Positions 28,365 to 37,675 of a stretch of 64,000 bases of DNA are shown in pieces. This stretch comes from UBA6522 sp965262365 (GTDB taxonomy: Bacteria > Pseudomonadota > Gammaproteobacteria > Steroidobacterales > Rariloculaceae). Each line of letters starts with the position of its first letter. Within the stretch, counting starts at the first letter, position 1. The notes under the pieces are model-generated. The model did no database searches. It was not told where the DNA came from and saw only the letters and a list, made by a program, of their open reading frames with translations. Location of the stretch: the NCBI GenBank assembly GCA_965262365.1, contig OZ253541.1, positions 2,294,001-2,358,000 of the forward strand, written 5' to 3'. A program made the translations under genes and the position numbers.

Positions 28365-28942
28365 AGGCCGCCCCCGCGGATCGGGTCGCCGGCGCACCCC
28401 GATGGACACCGCCGTGGGGCGCGTGCGAGTCCAGACCCGGCGTACGTTGCGATAGGTGCGCGACTTGCGCAGGTTGTACAGGTGCCCGTTGGACAGCTCC
28501 GACAGACGCTCAAAGCGCGGGTCGCCGAACACCTGCCATTGGCGGCGCAGCACCTTGCGCGTGGCCGCACCGGACATCTGGCCCAGCTGCTCATCCACCT
28601 CGGCCAACAGCCGGACATCCAACCGCGTGTAGCGGCGCAGAAACGGCACCGCCGGTGCCCGACCGCGCCGATCCTCCACCCGTCCGGTCCGCCGATGCTG
28701 CCCGATCAGACGCGTCAACTGCGCCCTTGAGAGCCCCGTCACCTTCCCCAGATACCGCTTCACCAGCCCCTTATCACCCTTGCCCAGGCGGTGATACCTC
28801 AACCGCACCAGCGTGCGGCGAACCAGGTCGTAGACCCCCCATTGCGATCCACCCCGGCGAAGTCCACCGCCTCGCTGCCGCCGAGAAAGGCGCGAACCTG
28901 TTCCAGGGTCCGAACCCGCTCCGTCTGTAACCTCACGATCAT
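28365..28942 (-). pseudogene. DDE/integrase-type transposase, N-terminal part, frameshifted and cut by the neighbouring IS
   Basis: From ATG 28942 the product reads IVRLQTERVRTLEQVRAFLG, then after a frameshift near 28855 continues as VRLRYHRLGKGDKGLVKRYL, GLSRAQLTRLIGQ, ERLSELSNGHLYNLRKSRTY and VRRRPDPRGRP. This is the N-terminal helix-turn-helix part of a common integrase-core (rve) transposase family. Homology ends exactly at the IS terminal repeat at 28364, before the DDE residues. The remainder is not found in this window. Confidence 0.75.
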
Positions 28943-28969
28943 CCTCCGATGATCCCAGACGCCGACCTA

Positions 28970-29024
28970 CAGGCTCATGTCTCGTTGGATTTACGCCCCC
29001 CGTTCAGGCTCATGTCTCATTGGA
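28970..29024 (+). repeat. Direct repeats at the end of the truncated transposase element
   Basis: CAGGCTCATGTCTCGTTGGA at 28970-28989 recurs at 29005-29024 with one mismatch. They lie just upstream of the truncated transposase gene and are probably its transposase binding sites at the element end. Confidence 0.6.
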
Positions 29025-29049
29025 CAAGGCTTGGGCTCGCATCGCCTCG

Positions 29050-29140
29050 CCCATTAATGTTGAACGTCCCGTAATGTTGAACTGAGGTGTTCCGGCCCTG
29101 CGGTACGGGGCCGCAGGGCCGGCATCACGTAATATTACTG
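29050..29140. repeat. Terminal repeat block of a second RIT-like element
   Basis: Two copies of TAATGTTGAAC (29055-29065 and 29072-29082) are followed by a 12-bp-stem hairpin (29092-29103 pairing with 29111-29122, loop TACGGGG) and the palindrome GTAATATTAC (29129-29138). The layout parallels the terminal repeat of the intact RIT element at 40252, with two short direct motifs, a stem and an inverted motif. It lies directly downstream of a RitC-like fragment. The hairpin could also act as a terminator. Confidence 0.5.
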
Positions 29141-29440
29141 TGGGTTTCGAGCTTCCTGCAGGACTGCTATCACCCGGTCGGTTGCGTCCTCGAACATTCC
29201 TCTGGTGATCGACGGCGGAACGGTCTCGCCGAGGATCTCGAGTTTCCCGGCGGGGTCGCTGCGCAGGTAGATTTCCGTGCTCTGGATGCTGGTATGGCCC
29301 AGCCACAAGGAGACCTTCCGGATGTCGCCGGTGGCTTCCAGCGTATGCAAGGCGCAGCTGTGACGCAGAATGTGCGGGAAGATCCTTTTCTCACCGATCG
29401 CCGGAACCGTCTCGGCCGCGGTCGCGGCATGCACGGTATC
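29135..29440 (-). pseudogene. RitC-like tyrosine recombinase, C-terminal fragment
   Basis: The fragment encodes FPHILRHSCALHTLEATGDI, RKVSLWLGHTSIQSTEIYL, and RSDPAGKLEI with a GMFEDATDRVIAVL tail. It matches the end of the intact third recombinase at 43.6-43.85 kb (LRHACAIHTLEATGDVRKVS, LGHSSLQTTEMYLRAD, GMFKGVQDELLAML). It has the HxxR, His and catalytic Tyr motifs but lacks the N-terminal domain and box I. Its upstream end is fused to the methyltransferase pseudogene near 29445. Confidence 0.8.
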
Positions 29441-29445
29441 GAGGT

Positions 29446-31133
29446 GCGGGTACCGGGAGCTGCGGCTGCTCGAAATCGAGGTTCTGAAAGCGATACGTGT
29501 GGGCACGCAACAGGAGCTCGACGCGGCAACGCTGTCACAAGTGGACGTAGACCAATTCCATGGCATCGAGATCGGTGAATTCCCGGCGCGTATCGCGGAG
29601 ACCGCGATGTGGATGATGGACTACATCATGAACAATCGGTTGAGCCTGGAGTTCGGCCAGACCTATGCTCGGATTCCGCTTGAGAAATCGCCGCACATCG
29701 CAGTCGGCAACGCTCTTGAAATTGACTGGCAGACGTTTCTGCCAGCCGGAGCGTGTTCCCACATTTTCGGCAATCCACCCTTTGTAGGCCATCAATGGCG
29801 CACGAAGTCCCAACAGGAGGATATGGCGAGGATTTGGGGAAAGAAGGGGCAGGTTAACCGGCTGGACTATGTGACGTGCTGGTTCAACAGAGCCACGCTT
29901 TATGCAGCGGCCAACCGGTCGATGGAAATCGCCTTCGTTTCCACGAACTCGATCACGCAAGGCGAGCAATGCGGAATTCTGTGGCCTGCCGTATTCGCTC
30001 GCGATCTTTCGATCCGATTCGCGCACCGGACTTTCCAGTGGAACAGCGACGCTCGGGGAAAGGCAGCGGTTCACTGTGTGATCGTCGGTTTGACTTTCAA
30101 CAAGGAGGGAAATCGTTGCATTTACGAGTATGACGATGTGCGTGCAGAACCTCACGCTTCTGCAGTTGAACGCATCAACGGCTACCTGATCGACGGTCCC
30201 CAATATTCCGTGCCTGCTCGTTCCACGCCGCCGGCGGGCCGATTGAAGATGCACAAGGGCAGCCAACCGTCGGACGGCTCCCGCATCAGAAAGCCGGAAG
30301 GTGGCTATATCAAGTTCAGCAATTTGATCCTGGACTCCCGCAATCGGGAGGAACTTCTGGCTGCCGACCCGACCTGCGAACAGTGGCTAAAGCCATACGT
30401 TGGCGGAGACGAATTGATTTCCGGTCAATGGCGATGGTGCCTCTGGCTGAAGGATGCAGACCCGTCCGAACTCAGGGCGTCAAGGCCCATTATCGAGCGG
30501 CTGGATCGCGTTCGAACCGGACGGCTTAAAAGTCCGACTGTCAGCGTTCGAGACTATGCCAAGTACCCAACGCTCTTCACGCAGGACCGGCAGCCCGACA
30601 CAGATTATCTTGCCATCCCGGAGGTCTCATCGGAAACGCGGGAATATATCCCTTTAGATATATTCCCGCCGGCCGTGATCGCGTCCAATCAACTCCGGAT
30701 TATAGCCACCGCGCCTCTTTACTACTTTGGCCTTCTTACGTCGGCGATGCACATGGCTTGGATGAGAACGGTCGCCGGACGTCTTAAGAGTGACTATCGC
30801 TATGCACCCGCTGTATACAATTCCTTTCCGTGGCCAGACATGACGGGTGCTCAGAAAAGCCGGATAGGAAAACTGTCACAAGCCGTTCTCGACGCCCGGG
30901 CTATGTTTCCAAACTCGTCGCTCGATGTGCTTTATGGTGTGGAAACCATGCCTCCCACTCTCCGCCGTGCCCATCAAGTGCTGGACCGCGCCGTGGACCG
31001 CCTCTACAGCCGGTCTGACTTCGCATCCGAACGCGAGCGTGTCGAGCACTTGTTCACGCTTTATGAGGAGATTCGGACGCCCCTGATGTCCAGCATTCAG
31101 AAGAAAAAGAGGCATCCAAAGAAGGTTACTTAG
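29446..31133 (+). pseudogene. MmeI-like DNA methyltransferase / type IIL restriction-modification enzyme, N-terminally truncated
   Basis: Coding similarity starts at YRELRLLEIEVLKA, the segment that normally follows the SAM-binding motif I (DPACGxGNFL). It continues with VDQFHGIEIGEFPARIAETA, the catalytic motif NPPFVGHQW (motif IV, near 29774), NSITQGEQCGILWPAVF, a target-recognition region and a helical C-terminus (RVEHLFTLYEEI). This matches the C-terminal two-thirds of MmeI-family enzymes, which join endonuclease, adenine methyltransferase and specificity domains. The nuclease domain and motif I are gone, replaced by antisense RitC sequence, so activity is not expected. Base use is more AT-rich than the neighbours, suggesting horizontal origin. 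Confidence 0.8.
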
Positions 31134-31600
31134 TGGAAACGCAAATCCCCGCATTGAAAAACGAAGAGAAAGTCATATTTTCTTTGTCAAATTCTTTTAA
31201 AACGCACAATATGCGTGTGCTTTTATGAATGGAGAGGTATTTGCGAACAAATTATCCTGCTTTAAGGGACTTGAAGGGGAGAATGAGGTTGGTCGTGCTG
31301 ACAAGCACGAAGCAATAATTGGGTGGTTTCAGCCCGGTCGTGGCCGACTCAGAATAAATGCAATTGATGTGGCGGGCGATCTTACGGGACCGGTTGAAAT
31401 ACACCAACAATGGCTCGACCATCGCCAGCAATTCCCGCTAACGCGGTAGGGCTGGCTGTTGAGCCGGGGTTGGGGTGGTTTGAGGGTGTGACTCCATTGA
31501 CGGGGGAAGCGGTTCCCGCCGGCTCGATGCCGGATGCGTTGCGTGGCTAGCTGTTTCCCTGAAGCACCGGCTCGTCGCACACTCAGCCGCGGCGGGCCCG
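31134..31600. other. Gene-free AT-rich stretch after the methyltransferase remnant
   Basis: No gene is recognised. The first 150 bases are AT-rich, in line with the preceding foreign gene. A minus-strand frame around 31260-31440 could encode VEPLLVYFNRSRKIARHINC but has no clear start, and I do not recognise it. The last 100 bases probably belong to the next IS fragment. Confidence 0.5.
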
Positions 31601-32100
31601 TCACGAGGTGTCATACAGTTGCAGCGTACCGCGAAAACCGAAGGCGATGGCCCGGTACAGCGTCGCCCAATCCGGCAACTCGAAGTCGAAAAACAACGCC
31701 CGCAGCTTCTGCCACAAGTACCGGGCGCGTTCGGCCTTGGCCTTCGCGGCCTGAAACAGCGAGCAGCAACGCTGCTGCACTTGGTCGATGAGGAAGGCCA
31801 GCATCATCAGGTGGGCGCACACCGTCGCCAGTCGGTCCTTGCCGTGGCCGAAGTTGTGCTCGAAGCCGTAGCCTTGGTTCTTCAGGGTATTGAAGGTCTC
31901 GTTCTCGATGCGCCAGCGGGCGCGCCCGGCGCGCATCGACGTCATGGCGTTGGAGCCGGTAATCGGCAGGTCCGTGACCCACGAGAAATGCCGTGGCTTG
32001 CCGTTGGGCTTGAACTCCCAGTATTCCAGGAAGTTCACCTGCAACTGGAAGTGCGCGTCGTTCAGCGGCGCATCGTTCAGATACCGGAATCGGAGAAATG
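31601..32100 (-). pseudogene. DDE transposase, C-terminal fragment
   Basis: The fragment encodes LNDAPLNDAHFQLQVNFLEY then WEFKPNGKPRHFSWVTDLPI, and RARWRIENETFNTLKNQGYG with FEHNFGHGKDRLATVCAHLM. The RWRIENETFNTLKNQGY segment carries the catalytic Glu region of an IS4-like DDE transposase. The catalytic Asp residues and N-terminus are missing; the coding is cut near 32100 where an IS3 fragment begins. It ends in a normal stop at 31601. Confidence 0.75.
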
Positions 32101-32146
32101 GACCCCGAAAATTGGACAGTGCGGTAAGTGAAATCTTGCACGGGTT

Positions 32147-32400
32147 TCAGGCTGCCAAATTGCGGTTAGCCTGGTCGAAGTACACCGCATCCGGGGTGCG
32201 TCGGTCCAGTGCGCTGTGACGGCGCCTGGTGTTGTAGAAGTCGAAGTAGCGGGCCAGACCGGTCCGAAGCTCGGTTGGCGTTTCGTAGGCACGCAGGTAC
32301 ACGTCCTCGTACTTGACGCTGCGCCACAGACGCTCGACGAGCACGTTGTCCACCCACCGGCCCTTGCCATCCATGCTGATCGCAATGGGGTGGTTCTCGA
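32147..32400 (-). pseudogene. IS3-family transposase (orfB), C-terminal fragment
   Basis: The fragment encodes ISMDGKGRWVDNVLVERLWR then SVKYEDVYLRAYETPTELRT and YFDFYNTRRRHSALDRRTPD. This is the typical end of the IS3-family rve domain, including the DDE Glu in the VERLWRSVKYEDVY motif. The upstream two Asp residues are absent. Upstream of about 32400 the frame continues into unrelated sequence belonging to a truncated lipoprotein gene. Confidence 0.85.
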
Positions 32401-32414
32401 TCAATTCCCACGGA

Positions 32415-32562
32415 TTTCGCGCCATCCGCGGCCGCTTCGCAAAAACGCCGATCGCCGCCGCGGCGCCGGTTCCGGGGTATCGCAACCGAACGACACTGCC
32501 CCCAGCACGAAGCAAGGGACCCGGAGCAACCAGCCGAAGGCGAGCGCTCGCGGTTCATTCAT
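32415..32562 (-). pseudogene. Lipoprotein gene, 5' end only (cut by the IS3 fragment)
   Basis: ATG at 32562 starts a peptide MNEPRALAFGWLLRVPCFVL with a lipobox-like SFGC followed by DTPEPAPRRRS, a typical start of an outer-membrane lipoprotein. After about 45 codons it runs into the IS3 transposase remnant. It lies just downstream of another lipoprotein gene on the same strand, so it was probably the third gene of a lipoprotein operon. Confidence 0.55.
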
Positions 32563-32618
32563 CGCGTTTGCCCCTAGATGTGCGGCCGTCGTCGGAGGTT
32601 GATCTGCGCGTGCACCCC

Positions 32619-33141
32619 TCAAGCCACCGGTTCATTGCGCGTAGCGTCCCCCGGCCATTTCAGGCGCAGCGGCGGATCGTGGCGCAGCGCGCCGATGTTG
32701 AAGTACTCGACATCGAGCGCGCATCCGAACTCACCCGGAACCGAGGGGGCGGCACCCCGCAGCACGAACGGCGCCGTGTCGTTGGCGGACAGCCTGCCGA
32801 GTGCAATCACGTTCACAATCTCGCCATCGACGCGCCCTGTCAGGACGACGCTCGATACGCTTGCACGAGCCTTAACAATGCCCTCTATGCGAATATCGCC
32901 ATACCAGAGGCGGACGCCTCTCTGCGGCAGCCCAAGCCGCCCAGCGCCAACGCGCCCGCCGGCCGTGTCCGCCTCCACCCCGGCGCCGACCCGCTCGATC
33001 CGCCACACGCTGCCGCCCCCCCTCGGTCGCGGCCAGGTCGTAGCGGCGCCCGTCGAATTCGCCGTCGATGTCCATCGAACCCCCGAACGCGCCGAACAGA
33101 AACGTGGCCGATCTGTTTGCGACGAGCTGGAGCGCGCGCAG
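32619..33141 (-). pseudogene. Unknown protein or former C-terminal extension of the upstream lipoprotein, frameshifted
   Basis: Directly after the stop of the upstream lipoprotein, and in the same frame, coding-like sequence continues (LRALQLVANRSATFLFGAFG, then SMDIDGEFDGRRYDLAATEG). At a run of seven G (minus strand, near 33020) the frame shifts and continues as VWRIERVGAGVEADTAGGRV to LKWPGDATRNEPVA and a stop. So either a stop codon and a frameshift have cut one longer gene, or a second small gene lost its start. No family is recognised; the beta-rich composition resembles a secreted domain. Confidence 0.45.
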
Positions 33142-34170
33142 TCAAGGCGAAACGATCCTCAAGATCAGGGACTCCACGTTTGGCATCGCCAGTTCCACAT
33201 CGCCTCCTCGCAGCATCGCATCCCCCATTCGGAGCGCCGTCGATCCGTACAGGTCGTGTTCGCCGGTGTCCCGATCATACACCGCTATCCATACGTCATC
33301 GCCGGGAAATACTTCCTGGATGGCCCGGCCCCCGAAATCCAATAGGTAGCCCGGGGTCGTGATGGTATGCGTGTTGCCGGAGATGGCATCCCACAGGCGC
33401 CCTATCTCCCGCTCGGCTTGTTGCCGGTCGCCCGAGATTCGCGTGATCGCACCTTCCAGTTCCTGTAGCCGCTCGCGCTCCGCTGGCGTGAGCGGAGGGC
33501 CGGGCACGATCTCTCTCTCAGCCTTCTTCTCCTCAAGGAAACGCAGTTCGTTGCAAGCCTCGCATTCCACGCATACCGGTCGTTCGTCGTAGCGGGCGCA
33601 CATGTTGCAGGAATCGCGCTTCGAAGAGTCGTCGCAGACATCTCCGAAATCGCGGGAGATCTCGTCCAGCCTTACAACCTGGGTCGGGGAGAGCGGCTCG
33701 CCCGGAGTCACCTCGCTTTCCCGTTGCTTGGCCCGAAGCGCCTGAAGTTCTTCTTCGTCAGCGCGCATCCGCTCGCCAAGTACTGCCTGACGTTCCTCCG
33801 CGAGACGAATCGATCGCAGCACATCCGGGTCGCGCCGCTGGATCTGGACAAATATGTCGGGCTCGGACCAAAAGTCGTCTCCCGCGTGGTTTTCCAGTAC
33901 GACTCTACCGATGGCGGCAAAGTACCTTCTGGCCTGGCCTTCCTCGGCAGGGACCGGGGTTCCGGTTTCGTCCGCCGAGGCCTGGACCGCGCTCGGCCCC
34001 GCCGCGACTGGCACGCCGACGGGCGACGCGTCCCGCATCAACAAGTCATCGTCCGCGCAACCGGGCAGGCCGACGGCAAGAAGGATGGCTAACCGCCAGG
34101 CCGCGTAGCGTAACGATTTGAGCCCGTGTGGTCCCATGTGCCCGCGGCTGCGTCGATGCGGTCGATTCAT
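33142..34170 (-). CDS. Lipoprotein with coiled-coil and Cys-rich segment, unknown function
   Basis: The protein has 342 aa from ATG 34170 (a second possible start is at 34137). The signal sequence RLAILLAVGLPGC ends in a lipobox Cys followed by ADDD; in gammaproteobacteria Asp at +2 favours inner-membrane retention. Residues about 110-170 are a charged helical stretch (RLAEERQAVLGERMRADEEE). Residues 185-220 hold six Cys residues (CDD, CNMC, CVEC, C), and a second helical stretch follows. The end is beta-rich (DDVWIAVYDRDTGEHDLYGS). I do not recognise the family. It heads a probable operon with the two broken genes downstream. Confidence 0.65.
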   Translation of the reverse strand: MNRPHRRSRGHMGPHGLKSLRYAAWRLAILLAVGLPGCADDDLLMRDASPVGVPVAAGPSAVQASADETGTPVPAEEGQARRYFAAIGRVVLENHAGDDFWSEPDIFVQIQRRDPDVLRSIRLAEERQAVLGERMRADEEELQALRAKQRESEVTPGEPLSPTQVVRLDEISRDFGDVCDDSSKRDSCNMCARYDERPVCVECEACNELRFLEEKKAEREIVPGPPLTPAERERLQELEGAITRISGDRQQAEREIGRLWDAISGNTHTITTPGYLLDFGGRAIQEVFPGDDVWIAVYDRDTGEHDLYGSTALRMGDAMLRGGDVELAMPNVESLILRIVSP

Positions 34171-34258
34171 CAGGTGCCGTCCCTTCAGTCCGAGGCGCCG
34201 GATACTTGCGCTCCTTTCCACCACGCGGTCATTCGTACGGCGGCGGTGGGGCGTGTTG

Positions 34259-37200
34259 TCAGTCTACGACAACGGTGTTCTCGCTGGAATAACTGCCCCG
34301 CCTACCGCCGATTGTCATATCCGCCACCAGTCGATATTCGCCTGAGGCAGTGGGGTTGTAACCGCACAGTGCACCTTGCCGCTCCGTGCCGGACACGTCC
34401 ATCCAAGGCGAACCGGCACCGGCCCTGCGCTGCCACTTCGAGGTGTGTGCCGTGTAGGTCACGCCATTAAAGCTACTGCCGCTTAGAGAAATACATCTCC
34501 CGGCGCCAGCGGACAGGATAATTCCCCCAGCATTGTACTGAACTGCGCCCCCCTGTAACACGCGCAATCCCGCCAGTGGCTGGTAGGAGTCCGGCTGCGG
34601 GTCCGTCCCACCGCTAACGGTAACGCGTACCGCGCTGGAACAGTTGTTCGCGGTGTCGGACTCATCGGACACTGAATCGACGCAGGCGCCGTAGTAATAG
34701 GTGCCCGCGCTCGACGGCGCCGTCAGACGAACCGACTCCGCACTGGTGCCGGACGCCGCCAGGGGCCCCACCGCGTCTGTGTTGGCCGCCGTGTCCGATG
34801 TGGAAATCGTCGCGTTCGTGGAGCGGTAGTAGCGCAGCGTCGTCGACCCGGACTGCCCATCGCCCCGGTTGCGAACCGTCGCGCTGAGCGTGAACGATGC
34901 GCCGGCGCTTGGCGTTGCGTCGCTGGTCCGAGCGGATTCGACCACTAGGTCCGGCGCGCTAGAATTGCCGCCGCCTTCGTCGCCCCCATCAAGTGCCAGA
35001 ATTCCCGAACATCCCGAGCGGTTGCATGCCTGAACGACGTAGTGGATATCGAACGGGATAATTGAAGTGGAAGTGGGCGGATTCCTGTCAACGTAGCTGG
35101 TATCCGTTACGCTTCTCGCCAGGTTCGTCCAGTTCGACCGATCGAAAAAGATTCCATCCTCGCATTCAAGAGGCCCAGCTCTTGTGTCACAACGCCAGAC
35201 TTCGTAACGCGTCGCACCGGGGGAAGCATCCCAACTAACCCGAACACTTGACCCTTCCCGGGTTACGCTAATGTTCTGTGGGCCGCTCGGCGCGTCACCG
35301 CCGCCAGACGTGTCATCCGCGGCACTCACTCGCAGTTCGTACGGTCCCGTCCTCGAAGGTCGAAAACCCCGAACCTCAACGTAGTACGTACCCGCTTGAA
35401 CCTGTCTCTCGATCCGGAAGTTGGTGGATGATCCGCCGTCGTCATTCATCGCCAACTGTGTCCGACTGTTGTCGAACAGCGTCCCGTAGGTGTCGGTGTT
35501 CCCCGTTGTCTCCACCGTCAGGGTGCGCGCCGCCGCAACGACCATGCGGAAGTAGTCCCGGTCGCCGTCTTCCTTGCCTTCCTCCAGTTCGCCCGGCGTG
35601 GTTGAGGGGATCGAAACGGTCGTCGCCGTGTCGAACGTGTCGCCATGGTCGTCGGCTTCCCCGGCACCGACCTCAATGGTTAAATGGAACGTGTACAGAT
35701 CACCATCGACATCCGTCACCGTGTAGCTCATTGCGTACGAGCCTGCCGCGGTCGGCGTACCGGTGAGCCGGCGCGCGGCGGCGTCGAAACTCAGCCCCGG
35801 CACGTCGGGCGAGAGGCTGTAGGTCAGCGGGGCGTTGCCGCCCGTGGCCTCCGGCAGAGTCAGGGCGTCGATCGCCGTGCCCACAGTGTACATCCGGTCA
35901 CCCGGCCGGCCCTCCGTGGGGAAGACCGGAAACCGGTCGATCTCGCCATCGCCCGAACCTGACGTACGCCCGGTCACGCTGCCCCGCGTGACCGTTCCGT
36001 CCACGATCTCGCAGCCGCCCGCCGACGCGCAGGTGTAGCGCGTGCCGTCGTTGAGTTCGATGTACCCGCCGTCATTAAGGTCGATCGTCGTGCTTCCACC
36101 GGAACCCCGAACGCTTCCACCGGACAGCCGCGCCGGAGAGAACTGTCCGGATGTGGGCACGCCGGGCAGCGCCTCATCCATGCCATACGTTGTCTCGACG
36201 GGATCTGCACTGCCGCCGTCATCCTCATCGTCCCCGACGAACCAGTTGCCGCCCGACCAAGATTCGTCCGGGTCGACGCCGCCGGCGCAGCGCGAAGCGA
36301 ACCAGCCGCTCGCGCGGGACGAGAAATACAGATTCGTCCGGCATTGACTGCCATCGTCGTATTCGAGCGTCAAGCGGCCCGCGTCCGGCCCCAAGCCGAC
36401 ATAATCGTAGCCGCCCTCGGAAGTCGCGAACATCCCGTCAGTCTGCATGGTTTCGGAGAACCGGCCGTTTTCCATGAACACTAGAGCGAAGCGCCCGCCT
36501 TCCACTTCCAGAACCGCGCTTTCGCCGACGAAGCGATCGTTGAAGCCGGCCAGATCCGCCGGCGCTGCACCCCGCACGGCAGTCGTGGACAGGTTGTTCC
36601 AGTAGCCGGTCGAGGACACGACGATGTTGACCACCTGAAGGGGCCGGTCCGAGGACACGGTCAGGCGCCACCCGCCGGTGGCCGCCCCCAGTCGGCCCGT
36701 CATGGCCGCATCGCCGGCTTCCAGTTGCTGCGCCGTCAGGGTCCGCGCCCCGCCGGCCGGCAGCGTCAGCGTCACGTCGCCACCGCCGGCCACCGCGCCG
36801 CCGTCGTCGCGCCCGGCGATCGTCAACGCCGCCGAAGTGTCTCCCGGATTGATCAGTCGCAGCCGGCTCGCCTGGGTGACGTCGGTGGAAAGATTGAACA
36901 CGGGAATCTCGTAGCGGTACTGTTCCCCTGCGTCCGAAGCTGGCCGCACCGTGTCGTGCATTGCGCTCAATGTACCGTCGGACGCCCGGACCAAGGCCAG
37001 GGGCACGACCGGCGCGTCCGAGTCGATCGACAGGCGCACGTCGCCGGAAAGACTCCCGAGCCCGCCGCCCAGTCCCTTGGCCGCATTGGCGGACTGAAGC
37101 TCCGTGGCGTCGAACTCCACCGCCGCCGTTGCGCCCAGCGCGATGGTCGCGGGACCGGAGCGCGTTCCGTCGTCGGCAATGGCGAAGACCTGCACCGTGG

Positions 37201-37360
37201 CGGCTTCCCCAGTGTTGTTGACGATCCGCAGCACACTCTGCGGATCGCCCGAGGCGCCCGGCGCCGGAAACAACGGAATGGTGTATTGCTCTGCGTCCGC
37301 AGCGGACCATCCCCAAACAAGGACCGCCAACGCGGCGGCGAAAGACTTTCGGACGTGCAT
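34259..37360 (-). CDS. Secreted multidomain protein with He_PIG, PPC, fibronectin-like and CARDB domains
   Basis: The protein has 1033 aa from ATG 37360; 24 further upstream in-frame codons look non-coding. Signal peptide: MHVRKSFAAALAVLVWGWSA, cleaved near ADAEQ. Order: two beta-rich domains (IVNNTGEAATVQVFAIADDG and LRLINPGDTSAALTIAGRDD), a He_PIG-like unit (YSLSPDVPGLSFDAAARRLT), a pre-peptidase C-terminal domain (residues about 595-710, DYFRMVV ... AGTYYVEVRG), a fibronectin III-like unit (VRVSWDASPGATRYEVWRC) and a CARDB domain (PDLVVESARTSDATPSAGAS). It ends with an Ig-like unit. Such proteins are exported and bind surfaces or carbohydrates. No enzyme domain is visible. A 19-copy pentanucleotide repeat lies 221 bp upstream. 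Confidence 0.8.
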   Translation of the reverse strand: MHVRKSFAAALAVLVWGWSAADAEQYTIPLFPAPGASGDPQSVLRIVNNTGEAATVQVFAIADDGTRSGPATIALGATAAVEFDATELQSANAAKGLGGGLGSLSGDVRLSIDSDAPVVPLALVRASDGTLSAMHDTVRPASDAGEQYRYEIPVFNLSTDVTQASRLRLINPGDTSAALTIAGRDDGGAVAGGGDVTLTLPAGGARTLTAQQLEAGDAAMTGRLGAATGGWRLTVSSDRPLQVVNIVVSSTGYWNNLSTTAVRGAAPADLAGFNDRFVGESAVLEVEGGRFALVFMENGRFSETMQTDGMFATSEGGYDYVGLGPDAGRLTLEYDDGSQCRTNLYFSSRASGWFASRCAGGVDPDESWSGGNWFVGDDEDDGGSADPVETTYGMDEALPGVPTSGQFSPARLSGGSVRGSGGSTTIDLNDGGYIELNDGTRYTCASAGGCEIVDGTVTRGSVTGRTSGSGDGEIDRFPVFPTEGRPGDRMYTVGTAIDALTLPEATGGNAPLTYSLSPDVPGLSFDAAARRLTGTPTAAGSYAMSYTVTDVDGDLYTFHLTIEVGAGEADDHGDTFDTATTVSIPSTTPGELEEGKEDGDRDYFRMVVAAARTLTVETTGNTDTYGTLFDNSRTQLAMNDDGGSSTNFRIERQVQAGTYYVEVRGFRPSRTGPYELRVSAADDTSGGGDAPSGPQNISVTREGSSVRVSWDASPGATRYEVWRCDTRAGPLECEDGIFFDRSNWTNLARSVTDTSYVDRNPPTSTSIIPFDIHYVVQACNRSGCSGILALDGGDEGGGNSSAPDLVVESARTSDATPSAGASFTLSATVRNRGDGQSGSTTLRYYRSTNATISTSDTAANTDAVGPLAASGTSAESVRLTAPSSAGTYYYGACVDSVSDESDTANNCSSAVRVTVSGGTDPQPDSYQPLAGLRVLQGGAVQYNAGGIILSAGAGRCISLSGSSFNGVTYTAHTSKWQRRAGAGSPWMDVSGTERQGALCGYNPTASGEYRLVADMTIGGRRGSYSSENTVVVD

Positions 37361-37580
37361 GGTTGGATTCCTCGTGTTGCGCTGACAGTGCAGCGAGCGC
37401 AATGGGCATTTACGCTCGCCCGTAGCGGCCATTATTGTTTTGTTCTACTTCGGAAAAAATGGAGACTTGCCCGCCGCAGGGACAGGACGTTCCGGGGCGG
37501 GAGGATAAAGATCGGTTCGCGGGCGGGATCGTCCGCGGGCAGGTTCAGGCCGGAAGAATGGGCGGCGCGCTGTGATGGCG

Positions 37581-37675
37581 TCGGCTCGGCTCGGCTCGGC
37601 TCGGCTCGGCTCGGCTCGGCTCGGCTCGGCTCGGCTCGGCTCGGCTCGGCTCGGCTCGGCTCGGCTCGGCTCGGC
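37581..37675. repeat. Pentanucleotide tandem repeat (TCGGC)19
   Basis: Nineteen uninterrupted copies of TCGGC (95 bp) are followed by TCGGC-free AATTATACC. The repeat lies 221 bp upstream of the start of the CARDB/PPC surface-protein gene. Because 5 is not a multiple of 3, a change in copy number would shift any reading frame across it or change promoter spacing. This is the usual form of a phase-variation tract. Confidence 0.97.

Noticed and set aside
37581..37675. CRISPR-like array
   Set aside because: The unit is five bases with no spacers; it is a simple tandem repeat.
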